Positions 45,288 through 54,690 of a stretch of 64,000 bases of DNA are shown here, piece after piece. Source of the stretch: Pusillimonas sp. T2 (GTDB lineage Bacteria; Pseudomonadota; Gammaproteobacteria; Burkholderiales; Burkholderiaceae_B); the NCBI RefSeq assembly GCF_002236805.1, contig NZ_NIQA01000004.1, forward strand, positions 241,350 through 305,349. Reading direction: 5' to 3'. Made by a program: the position numbers and the translations under genes. Every line of letters begins with the position of its first letter. The stretch's first letter is position 1. The notes below the pieces were generated by a model. It was not told where the DNA came from, did not search any database, and worked only from the letters and a program-made list of their open reading frames with translations.

Positions 45288-46997
45288 TTACAACGCCTCG
45301 CTTGCGTAGTCGGCCAGACGGGAACGTTCCCCGCGTTGCAAGGTAATGTGCCCTGAGTGCGGCCAGCCCTTGAAGCGGTCAACGACGTACGTCAGGCCAG
45401 AGCTGCCTTCGGTCAGATAAGGCGTGTCGATTTGCGCGATATTACCCAGGCAGACAATTTTTGTGCCGGGCCCGGCACGCGTCACCAGCGTTTTCATTTG
45501 CTTGGGTGTGAGGTTCTGGGCTTCGTCAATAATCAGGAATTTGTTCAGGAACGTACGACCGCGCATGAAGCTCATGGACTTGACCTTGATGCGGGAGCGA
45601 ATCAATTCCATGGTGGCGTTCTTGCCCCAGTCGGGCGAGTTGCCATTGCTCACGCCATCGGTGTTTGCTCCCAGTTGCAGCACTTCGAGGTTGTCTTCAA
45701 GCGCGCCCATCCAGGGCAGCATTTTTTCTTCTTCGGTGCCGGGCAAAAAGCCAATTTCGTCGCCTACAGGCACAGTGGCGCGGGTGATGATGATTTCGGT
45801 GTAGCGGCGCGTTTCGAGTGTTTGCGTAAGACCGGCGGCCAGCGCGAGCAAGGTTTTGCCTGTACCGGCCTGACCCAGCAACGAGACAAAGTCGCAGTCG
45901 GGGTTCATGAGTAGGTTCAGGGCGAAATTTTGCTCGCGATTTTTGGCGGTAATGCCCCACACATTGTTTTTGCCATGGCTGTAGTCACGCAACGTAGCCA
46001 GTACGGCAGTTTTGCCGCTGACTTCTTTAACCTGGGCATAAAGAGGAAGTTCGCCTTCAAGGTAGACAAATTCGTTGACAATAAGCTGTGCACACAGCGG
46101 TCCTTTGATGCGGTAGTAGGTTGTGCCGCCTTGCTGCCACGATTCAACATCTTTGCCGTGCTTGGTCCAGAAATTATCGGGCAGAGGCATTACTCCTTCG
46201 TACAACAGGTCGGAGTCATCGAGGACATGGTCGTTGTAATAGTCTTCGGCCGGCAACCCCAGCGACAGCGCCTTGAGGCGCATATTGATGTCTTTCGAAA
46301 CCAGAATGACTTCGCGTTTGGGGTGTAGCTGTTGCAGCGCATGTACAACGCCCAAAATGACGTTGTCGGCTTTGCCCAGCGGCAGGGCGACGGGCAGGTC
46401 GGACGACAGCGCGGTTGTCTGGAAGTGCAAGGTACCCAGCGCTTCCTGGTTGCCCAGTGTGTCAAGGACAAGCCCGTTGGCCAGGCTTTTGTTTTCGGCC
46501 ACCAGTCCGTCAAGGTAGCGGCTTACCTGGCGGGCATTCCGGGCGACTTCAGACATCCCTTTTTTCTGGTGGTCTAGCTCTTCAAGCACCAGCATGGGCA
46601 GAAAGATGTCGTGTTCTTCAAACTTGAATAAGGAGTTCGGGTCGTGCAGCAACACGTTGGTGTCAAGCACAAACAGTTTGCGCTTGTCGACCGCCAAACG
46701 AGGTTTCTTTTTGCCACGCGCGGGCGCCGTGACGGTGGTGTTGATGTCTGCACCATTGCCGGTGCTACGCACCGCCGCGTCGGGGGCCTTGGGCTTTGCC
46801 GGGGTAGGTGTAGCTTCTGGCGCAAGCCCGTGATTGTTGGAACTGCTGGCTTTAACGGCAGGTTTCGTGGCTTGCTTGCGCGCTTTGGGCGTCGCCGGCG
46901 TGGCTACGGGGGCTGACTCGGCCGTTTCGAAGGCGTCGAGGTCGTTGGTTATCTTTACCAGGGTGCCCGGACGGGTCGGCAACTTGGGTAGCGGCAT
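45288..46997 (-). CDS. PhoH-family ATPase with N-terminal PIN domain
   Basis: The 569-residue protein joins a PIN nuclease-like domain to a PhoH ATPase. The PIN part has FVLDTNVLLHDPNSLFKF and VLEELDHQKKGMSEVARNA (acidic residues D and E of a PIN site are present). The PhoH part has Walker A GQAGTGKTLLALAAG and Walker B FLIIDEAQNLTPKQMKTL. An Ala/Pro/Lys-rich N-terminal stretch of about 105 residues precedes them. PIN-PhoH proteins such as mycobacterial PhoH2 act as RNA helicase/RNases. The gene lies 60 bases after bcp and 4 before pdxA on the same strand, so it may be co-transcribed with them. Confidence 0.88.
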   Translation of the reverse strand: MPLPKLPTRPGTLVKITNDLDAFETAESAPVATPATPKARKQATKPAVKASSSNNHGLAPEATPTPAKPKAPDAAVRSTGNGADINTTVTAPARGKKKPRLAVDKRKLFVLDTNVLLHDPNSLFKFEEHDIFLPMLVLEELDHQKKGMSEVARNARQVSRYLDGLVAENKSLANGLVLDTLGNQEALGTLHFQTTALSSDLPVALPLGKADNVILGVVHALQQLHPKREVILVSKDINMRLKALSLGLPAEDYYNDHVLDDSDLLYEGVMPLPDNFWTKHGKDVESWQQGGTTYYRIKGPLCAQLIVNEFVYLEGELPLYAQVKEVSGKTAVLATLRDYSHGKNNVWGITAKNREQNFALNLLMNPDCDFVSLLGQAGTGKTLLALAAGLTQTLETRRYTEIIITRATVPVGDEIGFLPGTEEEKMLPWMGALEDNLEVLQLGANTDGVSNGNSPDWGKNATMELIRSRIKVKSMSFMRGRTFLNKFLIIDEAQNLTPKQMKTLVTRAGPGTKIVCLGNIAQIDTPYLTEGSSGLTYVVDRFKGWPHSGHITLQRGERSRLADYASEAL

Positions 46998-47057
46998 AAA
47001 TTAAGAGCTCCTGGGCAATGGACTAGCGCATAGAAAAAAAGGCGGGGTTGTGTCGCG

Positions 47058-47528
47058 TCAGCGAGTCGCTTCGGTGACCGCCTGCAGTACCTGGTCGACA
47101 TGCCCTGGTACGCGCAGGCCGCGCCATTCTTTGACCAACACCCCTTTTGGGTCGATCAGAAACGTGCTTCGCTCAACGCCGCGTACCTGTTTACCGTACA
47201 TGTTTTTCATTTTCATGACGTCGAACATGGTGCATAGCGTTTCGTCGGGGTCGGAAATAAGAGCGAAGGGCAGTGATTGCTTGCCGGTAAAGTTGTCGTG
47301 CGACTTAAGGGAGTCGCGCGATACGCCAATGATCTGGCAGTTGACGGCCTTGAAGTTATCGAGCTGGTCGCGAAAGTTTTGCGCCTGGGTCGTGCAACCC
47401 GGCGTGCTGTCTTTGGGATAAAAATACAAAACCGTCCATTGATCCAACAAACTGTTTTCGGTGATTTCGCCTTGGGTGCTTTGTGCGACAAAGGCAGGGA
47501 CGGGTTGTCCGATGGTGACAGAACTCAT
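47058..47528 (-). CDS. bcp: Thiol peroxidase of the BCP/PrxQ family
   Basis: Bacterioferritin comigratory protein, a thioredoxin-dependent peroxidase. The 156-residue product has the peroxidatic Cys C45 in TPGCTTQAQNFRD. E. coli Bcp has a second Cys five residues later; here it is Gln50. The alternative PrxQ resolving position in helix 3 (SHDNF followed by Cys in some members) is Thr. Other cysteines are C64 (NCQI) and one in TLCTMFD. It may therefore work as a 1-Cys enzyme or use an unusual partner. The gene overlaps the Mth938-like gene by 4 bases. ATP-independent and cytoplasmic by family. Confidence 0.93.
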   Translation of the reverse strand: MSSVTIGQPVPAFVAQSTQGEITENSLLDQWTVLYFYPKDSTPGCTTQAQNFRDQLDNFKAVNCQIIGVSRDSLKSHDNFTGKQSLPFALISDPDETLCTMFDVMKMKNMYGKQVRGVERSTFLIDPKGVLVKEWRGLRVPGHVDQVLQAVTEATR

Positions 47529-47974
47529 TGTGACTCCAGTGGCAAAAGGGCTGCGACAACGCGGCGGCCTTCGGCCATTAAAATGTTGTAGGTGCGGGCG
47601 GCGGCTTGCGTGCTCATGGCTTCAACGCCGATACCCAGCTCAAGTAAGGTGCGGGTGACGGCCACAGGCAAAAAGTGCTGGTGTTGGCCCGTGCCCACCA
47701 ATAAAACCTCGGGGGCGTTGTCGGGGCGCCGTTGCCGGTCTTCGGGTTCGTCGAGAAAATCGAGCGGGTTGGTTGCCGCCGGGGTTAGCCCGGCGATCGC
47801 CATAAGCTGGGCGCCGGTAATGTCTTTGACGCCTTGGGCGTCCCAGCGCTTGACCTCGCCTTCCGGCCAGAAAAACACCGCATGGTTGTAGGTCACGGCA
47901 TTGATTTCGATGTGGTCGTCGCCGTAGGCCGTGATGGTATTTAGCGCCGGATTCGATTCTGCTTGTAGTTGCAC
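47525..47974 (-). CDS. Mth938-like domain protein (DUF498)
   Basis: Small protein of 149 residues of the Mth938 family, with no firmly known function; some relatives are linked to complex I assembly. Visible blocks are YNHAVFFWPEGEVKRWDAQG, PEVLLVGTGQHQHFLPV and LLELGIGVEAMSTQAAARTYN (family core). A GTGQ loop near residue 94 is typical. The stop codon overlaps the start of bcp by 4 bases, so the two genes are translationally coupled. The gene is divergent from alaC across 186 bases. Confidence 0.85.
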   Translation of the reverse strand: MQLQAESNPALNTITAYGDDHIEINAVTYNHAVFFWPEGEVKRWDAQGVKDITGAQLMAIAGLTPAATNPLDFLDEPEDRQRRPDNAPEVLLVGTGQHQHFLPVAVTRTLLELGIGVEAMSTQAAARTYNILMAEGRRVVAALLPLESQ

Positions 47975-48160
47975 AGTAAAAAACTCCCGAATTCAGGCTT
48001 GATCATAGCGCAATCGCGCCAGCGTGCAGCAGGGCCACCGGGACATCGTTTTTGTGGTGTCAGGATTACTTCGATGGTTGCTTTTATTGGGGCAGGCTAT
48101 CGTTTAAACTAGTAGGTTATTCGCTTTTGTCCCCCCTCTTGTAGACCCCAAGGAATTACC

Positions 48161-49348
48161 ATGACGAATTTTCCTCGCATTGAGCGTTTGCCGCCTTATG
48201 TTTTCAATATTACGGGCGAGCTCAAGATGGCGGCGCGCCGTCGTGGCGAGGACATCATCGATATGTCGATGGGCAACCCCGACGGTTCAACCCCCAAGCA
48301 TATCGTCGACAAACTCGTCGAGGTCGTGTCGCGCCCAGATACCCACGGTTATTCCGTGTCCAAAGGCATTCCGCGGCTGCGCAAGGCTATTTCGGGTTGG
48401 TACGGGCGCCGATACGGCGTTGATATCAACCCCGACACCGAAGCCATCGTTACGATTGGCTCGAAAGAAGGGCTGGCTCACCTGATGCTGGCCACCCTAG
48501 ACAGGGGCGATACCGTGCTGGTGCCTAACCCCAGCTACCCCATCCACATTTACGGTGCGGTTATTGCCGGCGCAAATATTCGGTCTGTACCCATGACGCC
48601 GGGCCTCGACTTTTTCGAAGAAATCGAGCGCGCTGTCAAAGAGGCGATTCCCAAGCCCAAAATGATGATTCTGGGTTTCCCCAGCAATCCCACTGCGCAG
48701 TGTGTCGAACTCTCTTTCTTCGAGCGCATTGTGGCGCTGGCCAAAGAGCACGACATTCTGGTCGTGCACGATCTGGCGTATGCCGACATCTGTTTCGACG
48801 GCTATGTGGCGCCCTCCATCATGCAAGTGCCTGGTGCGCGCGATGTGGCTGTCGAGTTCTTCACCATGAGCAAAAGCTACAATATGGCAGGCTGGCGTGT
48901 TGGGTTTATGGTGGGCAATTCCGAGTTGGTCAATGCCCTGGCGCGCATTAAAAGCTATCACGACTATGGCACGTTCACGCCTATTCAGGTAGCTGCCATC
49001 ACAGCCCTCGAAGGGCCGCAAGATTGTGTTGACGAAGTCGTCGAGCAGTATCGCGTGCGTCGCGATGTCCTGGCCAAGGGTCTGCACGAAGCGGGTTGGC
49101 CGGTCGATATCCCCAAAGCCTCCATGTATATCTGGGCGCGTATCCCCGAAGCCTACCGCTCCCTGGGTTCACTCGAGTTCTCCAAGAAACTCCTCGAACA
49201 AGCCAAGGTAGCCGTGTCGCCGGGCGTCGGGTTCGGCGAGTATGGCGACGATTATGTGCGGTTTGCACTAATCGAAAACGAGCAGCGTATCCGCCAGGCG
49301 GTGCGCGGCATCAAAGAAATGTTTCGCAAAGACGGGTTAATTAAATGA
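48161..49348 (+). CDS. alaC: Glutamate-pyruvate aminotransferase AlaC
   Basis: PLP-dependent class I aminotransferase that makes alanine from pyruvate and glutamate. The 395-residue product matches AlaC in [35 protein letters not shown] and the PLP Lys in [19 protein letters not shown] lies 6 nt before the ATG. The gene stop overlaps the start of hom by 4 bases, so alanine and threonine synthesis are linked in one transcript, as in several Burkholderiales. An aspartate-family role cannot be excluded but the family match is strong. Confidence 0.92.
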   Translation: MTNFPRIERLPPYVFNITGELKMAARRRGEDIIDMSMGNPDGSTPKHIVDKLVEVVSRPDTHGYSVSKGIPRLRKAISGWYGRRYGVDINPDTEAIVTIGSKEGLAHLMLATLDRGDTVLVPNPSYPIHIYGAVIAGANIRSVPMTPGLDFFEEIERAVKEAIPKPKMMILGFPSNPTAQCVELSFFERIVALAKEHDILVVHDLAYADICFDGYVAPSIMQVPGARDVAVEFFTMSKSYNMAGWRVGFMVGNSELVNALARIKSYHDYGTFTPIQVAAITALEGPQDCVDEVVEQYRVRRDVLAKGLHEAGWPVDIPKASMYIWARIPEAYRSLGSLEFSKKLLEQAKVAVSPGVGFGEYGDDYVRFALIENEQRIRQAVRGIKEMFRKDGLIK

Positions 49349-50649
49349 GTCCTGTAAAAGTAGGTTTGTTGGGTTTTGGCGTTGTGGGCGGCGGTACGTT
49401 TAAGGTACTGACGCAAAATGCCGAAGAGATCGCGCGTCGTGCGGGTCGTAAAATAGAGGTTGTCGCCGTTGGCGCCCTGAATGTCGATACCGTGCGCGAG
49501 CTGGTGGGCGACAATGTTATGGTAACCAGCGACGCCTACGAAGTCGTGCGTCACCCAGAGGTCGATATTGTTGTCGAACTCATCGGGGGCGACAAAATCG
49601 CGCGTGAACTCGTCAACGAAGCCATCGCCCGTGGCAAGCATGTGGTCACCGCCAATAAAGCGTTGTTGGCCAAACACGGCAACGAAATTTTTGCCGCGGC
49701 ACACGACAAAGGCCTGATGGTCGCTTTCGAAGCTGCTGTCGCAGGGGGCATCCCTATCGTCAAGGCTATTCGCGAAGGCCTGACCGCCAACCGCATCCAG
49801 TGGCTGGCCGGCATCATTAACGGTACAACCAACTACATCCTGTCCGAAATGCGTTTCAAGGGGCTGTCGTTCAACGAAGCCCTGGCCGATGCACAGCGTC
49901 TGGGTTACGCCGAAGCCGACCCCACGTTCGATATCGAAGGCGTCGACGCCGCACACAAGCTTAGCTTGCTGGCGTCTTTGGCTTTTGGTATTCCGGTGCA
50001 GTTCAGTAAAGTGCACATCGAAGGTATCACCGGCCTGGCCAGAGAAGACATCGCCCATGCCGAACGTCTGGGCTACCGCATCAAATTGCTGGGTATTACC
50101 CGTCGTTGCGATCAAGGCATCGAACTGCGTGTTCACCCCACACTGATTCCCGTCGAGCGTCTGCTCTCCAGCGTTGAAGGCGCCATGAACGCCGTTCAGG
50201 TTAACGGCGATATGGTTGGCCCAACACTGTATTACGGGCAGGGCGCAGGCGAATTGCCTACGGCTTCGGCCGTGGTGGCCGATCTGGTCGACGTCACGCG
50301 CTTGCTGCTGGCCGATCCGGGGCATCGTGTACCTCACCTGGCGTTCCAGCCAGGCGCCATGGCCGACACCCCCATTTTGCCCATGGATGACGTTATTTCG
50401 TCGTATTACCTGCGTTTGCGTGTCGATGACCGCCCCGGCGTGCTGGCCGACCTGGCTCGTGTGTTGGCCAATCATCAGATCTCTATCGGGTCTATGTTCC
50501 AAGAGCCTCATGGCCCGGCCGATGCCGACATTATTTTCTTGTCGCACGAGGCCCGCGAAGGTAACGTTAACCGCGCGCTCGAAGAAATTCAGGCGTTGCC
50601 CTTTGTTAAATCCCACGTTACGCGTCTTCGCGTCGAGTCGCTGCTATGA
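49345..50649 (+). CDS. hom: Homoserine dehydrogenase
   Basis: Reduces aspartate semialdehyde to homoserine, the branch point to threonine and methionine. The 434-residue product has an N-terminal Rossmann motif [11 protein letters not shown], the catalytic region [15 protein letters not shown] and [17 protein letters not shown]-terminal ACT domain has [20 protein letters not shown] domains allow feedback control by threonine. It overlaps alaC and thrC by 4 bases each, which makes a coupled alaC-hom-thrC operon. Confidence 0.96.
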   Translation: MSPVKVGLLGFGVVGGGTFKVLTQNAEEIARRAGRKIEVVAVGALNVDTVRELVGDNVMVTSDAYEVVRHPEVDIVVELIGGDKIARELVNEAIARGKHVVTANKALLAKHGNEIFAAAHDKGLMVAFEAAVAGGIPIVKAIREGLTANRIQWLAGIINGTTNYILSEMRFKGLSFNEALADAQRLGYAEADPTFDIEGVDAAHKLSLLASLAFGIPVQFSKVHIEGITGLAREDIAHAERLGYRIKLLGITRRCDQGIELRVHPTLIPVERLLSSVEGAMNAVQVNGDMVGPTLYYGQGAGELPTASAVVADLVDVTRLLLADPGHRVPHLAFQPGAMADTPILPMDDVISSYYLRLRVDDRPGVLADLARVLANHQISIGSMFQEPHGPADADIIFLSHEAREGNVNRALEEIQALPFVKSHVTRLRVESLL

Positions 50650-52055
50650 AATACCGCTCCACTCGTGGCGGCATGGCGCCGCTCGAATTTTCCGATATCC
50701 TGCTCGAAGGCTTGGCCCCCGACGGGGGTCTGGCCTTGCCCGAGTCGCTACCCAAAATTTCGCCCGAAACGCTCGAGGCCTGGCGCGGCCTCGATTACGC
50801 ACAGTTGGCCACCGAAGTCCTGGGCTTGTTCATTACCGACATCCCGCGCGCCGATCTGGCAAAGCTTACTGCCGCCGCCTATAACGGTCAGGTGTTCGAC
50901 ACCCCCAATATCGTGCCGGTCAAGCCGCTCGATAAGGGCTTAAGTCTGCTGGGGCTCTCGCAAGGGCCAACGCTGGCCTTTAAAGATATGGCCATGCAGT
51001 TTTTGGGCCAGGTCTTCGAATACGTGCTGACAAAACGCAACAGCACGCTGAATATCCTGGGCGCTACTTCCGGCGATACCGGTTCGGCGGCCGAGTACGC
51101 GTTGCGCGGAAAAAAAGGCGTGTCGGTGTTCATGCTGTCGCCGCATGGCCGCATGAGCGACTTCCAGCGTGCGCAAATGTATTCCTTGCAAGATGACAAT
51201 ATTCACAATATTGCTGTCAAAGGGGTATTCGACGAATGTCAGGACATCGTCAAGTCGCTGGCCGGCGATCTCGATTTCAAATCGCGCTATCACCTGGGGG
51301 CAGTCAACTCCATTAACTGGGCGCGCATTGCCGCTCAGGTGGTGTATTACTTCTGGGGCTGGCTGCGTGCCACCACCGGCCCGGGCCAACAGGTTTCGTT
51401 TGCGGTGCCGTCGGGTAATTTTGGCAATATTCTTTCGGGCCACCTTGCGCGCGAAATGGGCTTGCCGATTCGCCGTCTCGTGCTGGCCACCAACGAAAAC
51501 AACGTACTCGAAGAGTTTTTCCGCACTGGCCTGTATCGTCCGCGTTCGGCTGCGCAAACGCACGCTACGTCCAGTCCGTCCATGGATATTTCCCGTGCCT
51601 CCAACTTCGAGCGCTTTGTTTTCGATCTGGTCGGTCAAGACGCTGCGCGTGTGGCTCAGTTGTGGCAGCAATTATCGCAATCGGGCGAGTTCGACTTGTC
51701 CGACCTGAAGCCGCTGTTCGAGGCGCGTTATGGTTTCGTTGCGGGTGTCAGCACCCACGCCGACCGTTTGGCCACCATTCGCAGTGTTTACGAAGCGACG
51801 GGTGTCATTATCGACCCGCATACGGCCGACGGCGTCAAGGTGGCGCGTCCCTTCGTCGAGCCCGGCATCCCGATGCTGGTACTCGAAACGGCTTTGCCAG
51901 CCAAGTTCAACGACACAATCGTCGAGGCGATTGGCCAACCCGCGCAGCCGCCTGCGCATCTGGGCCATTTGGGTTCGTTGCCGCAAAAAGTCGAGGTCAT
52001 GGACTGCGACACCGCCCTGGTTCGGCGCTACATCGAGCAGCACGCGAAGGTGTAA
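50646..52055 (+). CDS. thrC: Threonine synthase
   Basis: PLP enzyme that turns O-phosphohomoserine into threonine. The 469-residue product has the PLP-site Lys in GPTLAFKDMAMQFLGQV, ILGATSGDTGSAAEYAL and FAVPSGNFGNILSG. N-terminal YRSTRGGMAPLEFSDILLEG is typical of the long bacterial/fungal class. The ATG overlaps hom by 4 bases. Homoserine kinase thrB is not in the window and must lie elsewhere. Confidence 0.96.
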   Translation: MKYRSTRGGMAPLEFSDILLEGLAPDGGLALPESLPKISPETLEAWRGLDYAQLATEVLGLFITDIPRADLAKLTAAAYNGQVFDTPNIVPVKPLDKGLSLLGLSQGPTLAFKDMAMQFLGQVFEYVLTKRNSTLNILGATSGDTGSAAEYALRGKKGVSVFMLSPHGRMSDFQRAQMYSLQDDNIHNIAVKGVFDECQDIVKSLAGDLDFKSRYHLGAVNSINWARIAAQVVYYFWGWLRATTGPGQQVSFAVPSGNFGNILSGHLAREMGLPIRRLVLATNENNVLEEFFRTGLYRPRSAAQTHATSSPSMDISRASNFERFVFDLVGQDAARVAQLWQQLSQSGEFDLSDLKPLFEARYGFVAGVSTHADRLATIRSVYEATGVIIDPHTADGVKVARPFVEPGIPMLVLETALPAKFNDTIVEAIGQPAQPPAHLGHLGSLPQKVEVMDCDTALVRRYIEQHAKV

Positions 52056-52106
52056 GGTCATGCCAAGCCAGCATTGTTGCCTAAGTTCGTTTCCTGTGCT
52101 CTGGCA

Positions 52107-52490
52107 ATGATCACCGTTACCCATCTTCTTGCGGTGGGTATCGGTGCCGCGCTGGGTGCGGTTTGCCGTTGGTTACTGGGTTTATGGCTTAACCACGCTG
52201 GTGCCTTTGTGCCCTGGGGCACATTGGCTGCCAATTACATTGGCGCTTACGTTATTGGCGTGGCTATTGCCCTTGTCTTGCAAATGCCGTCCGTGCCCGA
52301 ATGGTTACGGCTGTTTTTGGTCACCGGTTTTCTGGGCGGGCTCACGACGTTCTCCACGTTCTCGGCAGAAACCTTTGGCCTGTTGCAGCGGGGTGATCTC
52401 TGGCAGGCGTTTTCGTATATTTTTATCAGTGTGTTGGGCGCGTTGGCCCTGACGGCGTTAGGGGTGTACACCGGCCAGCGGCTGTTTTAG
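52107..52490 (+). CDS. crcB: Fluoride efflux channel CrcB/Fluc
   Basis: Small membrane channel that exports fluoride as a dual-topology dimer. The ATG at 52107 gives 127 residues with four hydrophobic segments. Family motifs are GAALGAVCRW, GTLAANYIGAYVIG and GFLGGLTTFSTFS. An ORF start further upstream (52074) lacks homology. The 51 bases after thrC are too short for a full fluoride riboswitch and I see none. The gene may be read from the thrC transcript. The hopanoid genes begin after it on the other strand. Confidence 0.92.
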   Translation: MITVTHLLAVGIGAALGAVCRWLLGLWLNHAGAFVPWGTLAANYIGAYVIGVAIALVLQMPSVPEWLRLFLVTGFLGGLTTFSTFSAETFGLLQRGDLWQAFSYIFISVLGALALTALGVYTGQRLF

Positions 52491-52518
52491 CCTCCGGTCG
52501 TTGTCGCGTGTGCACACT

Positions 52519-53823
52519 TTATCCAATACAGCGGGCTGCCGCTTGCCCGCTCATTACTGCCCCTTCCAACACCGCCGGGTAGCCGGTGTTGGTCCAGTCG
52601 CCGGCTAATACCAGGCCCGGCCAGGGGGTGTTGTTATCGGGTCGCGTCAGCCCAGGGGTAGCGGCAAAAGTCGCCCGCTTTTCAATAATCAACAACTGCT
52701 GTGCAATGTCTGGCATAGGACCAAACTGACTCGTCTGACGACGAACCTGTTCGATAATCAAACGGCTAGCGGCGTCGCGATCTGTCAGTGCCGACGACAG
52801 GCAGTTACTTAACACGATACTGATCAACGGATGACGCTCGCGTGCATTCGAAATCACAGCGTGATTAAAAAGCCATTGTCCCAATTGTCCGGGAGCCGCC
52901 TGGTCATCCAGCATCAGCATGGGTTCGGAAAGCGTGGTCCACGGTTCATCGAGCATCAGGTTCAGCGTGGCGATGGCTACAGGGCTGAAGGCTTCCAGGT
53001 GCTGCATCAGGCGTTCAGTGCCTGGTCGTGCGGGTAAGTCGGCCAGCAAGCGTCTTGCATTGGGTGGCGGTACGGCAACGACAAGTGCATCGTGCCAATG
53101 TTTTTCATTCAGGGTATAGCCGTTGGATGCTGCGTCAATACGCTGGATCGGGCTGTGCCGATGCAATGTGATACCGGCGGGCAAGTGATCGGGCCAAAGG
53201 TCAGACAAATCGGTGCGCGGAATCAGGACATCACTGGCGTTACGGCCGGCATCCAGGCTGTCTTTTAATACCCGCGCCATCATCAGGGTGCTGGCTTGCA
53301 CAAGTGGTGTGTTCAGTGCAGCCAGGCATAGCGGCTCCCAGAAACGTTTGACTACGCCGGCAGGTTGATGCTGTTCGTCCAGCCATTGGGCTAACGGACG
53401 GTCAGGCGTAACCTTCCAGCCGCGTAGTCGTAGACGCGCCATGGCCTTGATTAGCGCCGCTTTTTCTGAGGTATGCCACCCCTTGGCCAGGGCGACTGCG
53501 GCCACTGCGTGCCATGGCGACGGCAACGCGCGGCAGCGTAGTTCGAAGTCGCCCGACGCTGCTTGCAGCTTCAGGCCAAAGCGCAAAAGCAGGCGATCCG
53601 GTTCGCGATGCAGGCGTTGCATCAGTTGCAGGGTATGTTGGTAAGCACCCAGCATAATATGCTGCCCGTTGTCCAGTGCGGCATTGCCAGAGCCTGGCAC
53701 GCGGCGCGCCCGTCCACCGGCTAAGGGTCCTGCTTCATAGAGGCTGACGTCATGTCCTGCGTCGTGCAGGGCAATGGCGGCGCTCAGACCGGCCCAACCT
53801 GCGCCGATGACGCCAACGTTCAT
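52519..53823 (-). CDS. hpnE: Hydroxysqualene dehydroxylase HpnE
   Basis: FAD-dependent enzyme that reduces hydroxysqualene to squalene, last of the HpnCDE route. The ATG at 53823 gives 434 residues. The N-terminal nucleotide motif is VIGAGWAGLSAAIAL, followed by YEAGPLAGGRAR, typical of squalene-associated desaturases. NGQHIMLGAYQHTL is another conserved block. The C-terminus ends VLEGAVMSGQAAARCI. Upstream residues in the frame lack homology. The start overlaps the hpnD stop by 4 bases, so the genes are coupled. Confidence 0.93.
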   Translation of the reverse strand: MNVGVIGAGWAGLSAAIALHDAGHDVSLYEAGPLAGGRARRVPGSGNAALDNGQHIMLGAYQHTLQLMQRLHREPDRLLLRFGLKLQAASGDFELRCRALPSPWHAVAAVALAKGWHTSEKAALIKAMARLRLRGWKVTPDRPLAQWLDEQHQPAGVVKRFWEPLCLAALNTPLVQASTLMMARVLKDSLDAGRNASDVLIPRTDLSDLWPDHLPAGITLHRHSPIQRIDAASNGYTLNEKHWHDALVVAVPPPNARRLLADLPARPGTERLMQHLEAFSPVAIATLNLMLDEPWTTLSEPMLMLDDQAAPGQLGQWLFNHAVISNARERHPLISIVLSNCLSSALTDRDAASRLIIEQVRRQTSQFGPMPDIAQQLLIIEKRATFAATPGLTRPDNNTPWPGLVLAGDWTNTGYPAVLEGAVMSGQAAARCIG

Positions 53824-54683
53824 TGGGCGAACTGGCGACTCAGGCGTTTTCCGCCGCTGACCCACGTTTTCCAGGCCAGCCAGAATTTGCGTATGGGCGT
53901 GAGCGAAATGCGTTGATCCAGCACATGCCACTGATCACGTTCAATTTCGAGCAGAAGTGCATGGTAGATGGCGGCCATGGCCAGGCCCGGCCGTTGATTG
54001 CGTCGATCGACCTCGGGCAGGGTAGCCAAAGCTTCGCGATAATAGTTTTTTGCGCGCTCGGTTTGAAAGCGCATGAGCGCAACAAAGCGATCGGAATACT
54101 GGCTGTTGAGAATTTCAGAGGCTTTGACGTCGAATTGCTGCAGTTCGTTGACCGGGAGGTAAATACGGCCGCGTCGGGCGTCGTCGCCCACGTCGCGAAT
54201 GATGTTGGTCAGTTGGAAGGCTAGCCCGAGCTTGTCGGCATATTCGAGCGTGGCGTCGTTCTGGTAACCAAAAATGCCGACGGAAAGCTCGCCCACGACG
54301 CCGGCGGCATGCCAGCAGTACTTTTGCAGCCCCGGCCAGTCGAGGTACCGGCTTTGGTCCAGATCCATTTCCATGCCTTCGATAACTGCGTGCATGCGGG
54401 CTGCGGTCAGCTTGCATGGCCCAATATGGGGCAGTAAGGCTTTCATTACCGGGTGTTCGGCTTGCCCGCTGAACAGTAGGTCAACCTGCTGGTGCCACCA
54501 TGCCAGGGTGCGGCGTGCCACTGACGGGTCGTTGCACTCGTCGACCACATCGTCGACCTCGCGGCAAAATGCATATAGCGCGGTGATTGCCAGGCGGCGT
54601 TCGGGAGGCAGGAACAAAAAGGCGTAATAAAAGCTCGAACCACTTTTTGTGGCTTTGTTCTGGCAGTATTCGTCGGGGCTCAT
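53820..54683 (-). CDS. hpnD: Presqualene diphosphate synthase HpnD
   Basis: Condenses two farnesyl diphosphates to presqualene diphosphate. The 287-residue product (ATG 54683) has the first Asp-rich motif in CREVDDVVDE, the second in NIIRDVGDDARRGRIYLP and MSPDEYCQNKATKSGSSFYY at the start. It lies in the order hpnC-hpnD-hpnE on the minus strand, 7 bases after hpnC. The membrane-associated product goes to HpnC. Family assignment to HpnD over HpnC follows length, N-terminus and position. Confidence 0.93.
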   Translation of the reverse strand: MSPDEYCQNKATKSGSSFYYAFLFLPPERRLAITALYAFCREVDDVVDECNDPSVARRTLAWWHQQVDLLFSGQAEHPVMKALLPHIGPCKLTAARMHAVIEGMEMDLDQSRYLDWPGLQKYCWHAAGVVGELSVGIFGYQNDATLEYADKLGLAFQLTNIIRDVGDDARRGRIYLPVNELQQFDVKASEILNSQYSDRFVALMRFQTERAKNYYREALATLPEVDRRNQRPGLAMAAIYHALLLEIERDQWHVLDQRISLTPIRKFWLAWKTWVSGGKRLSRQFAQ

Positions 54684-54690
54684 GCGTGAC

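Noticed and set aside
49252..50616. 454-codon open frame antisense to hom
   Set aside because: Same reason: hom is complete with all motifs, the antisense frame has none.
52056..52106. Fluoride riboswitch before crcB
   Set aside because: The gap is 51 bases and lacks the conserved crcB RNA pattern.
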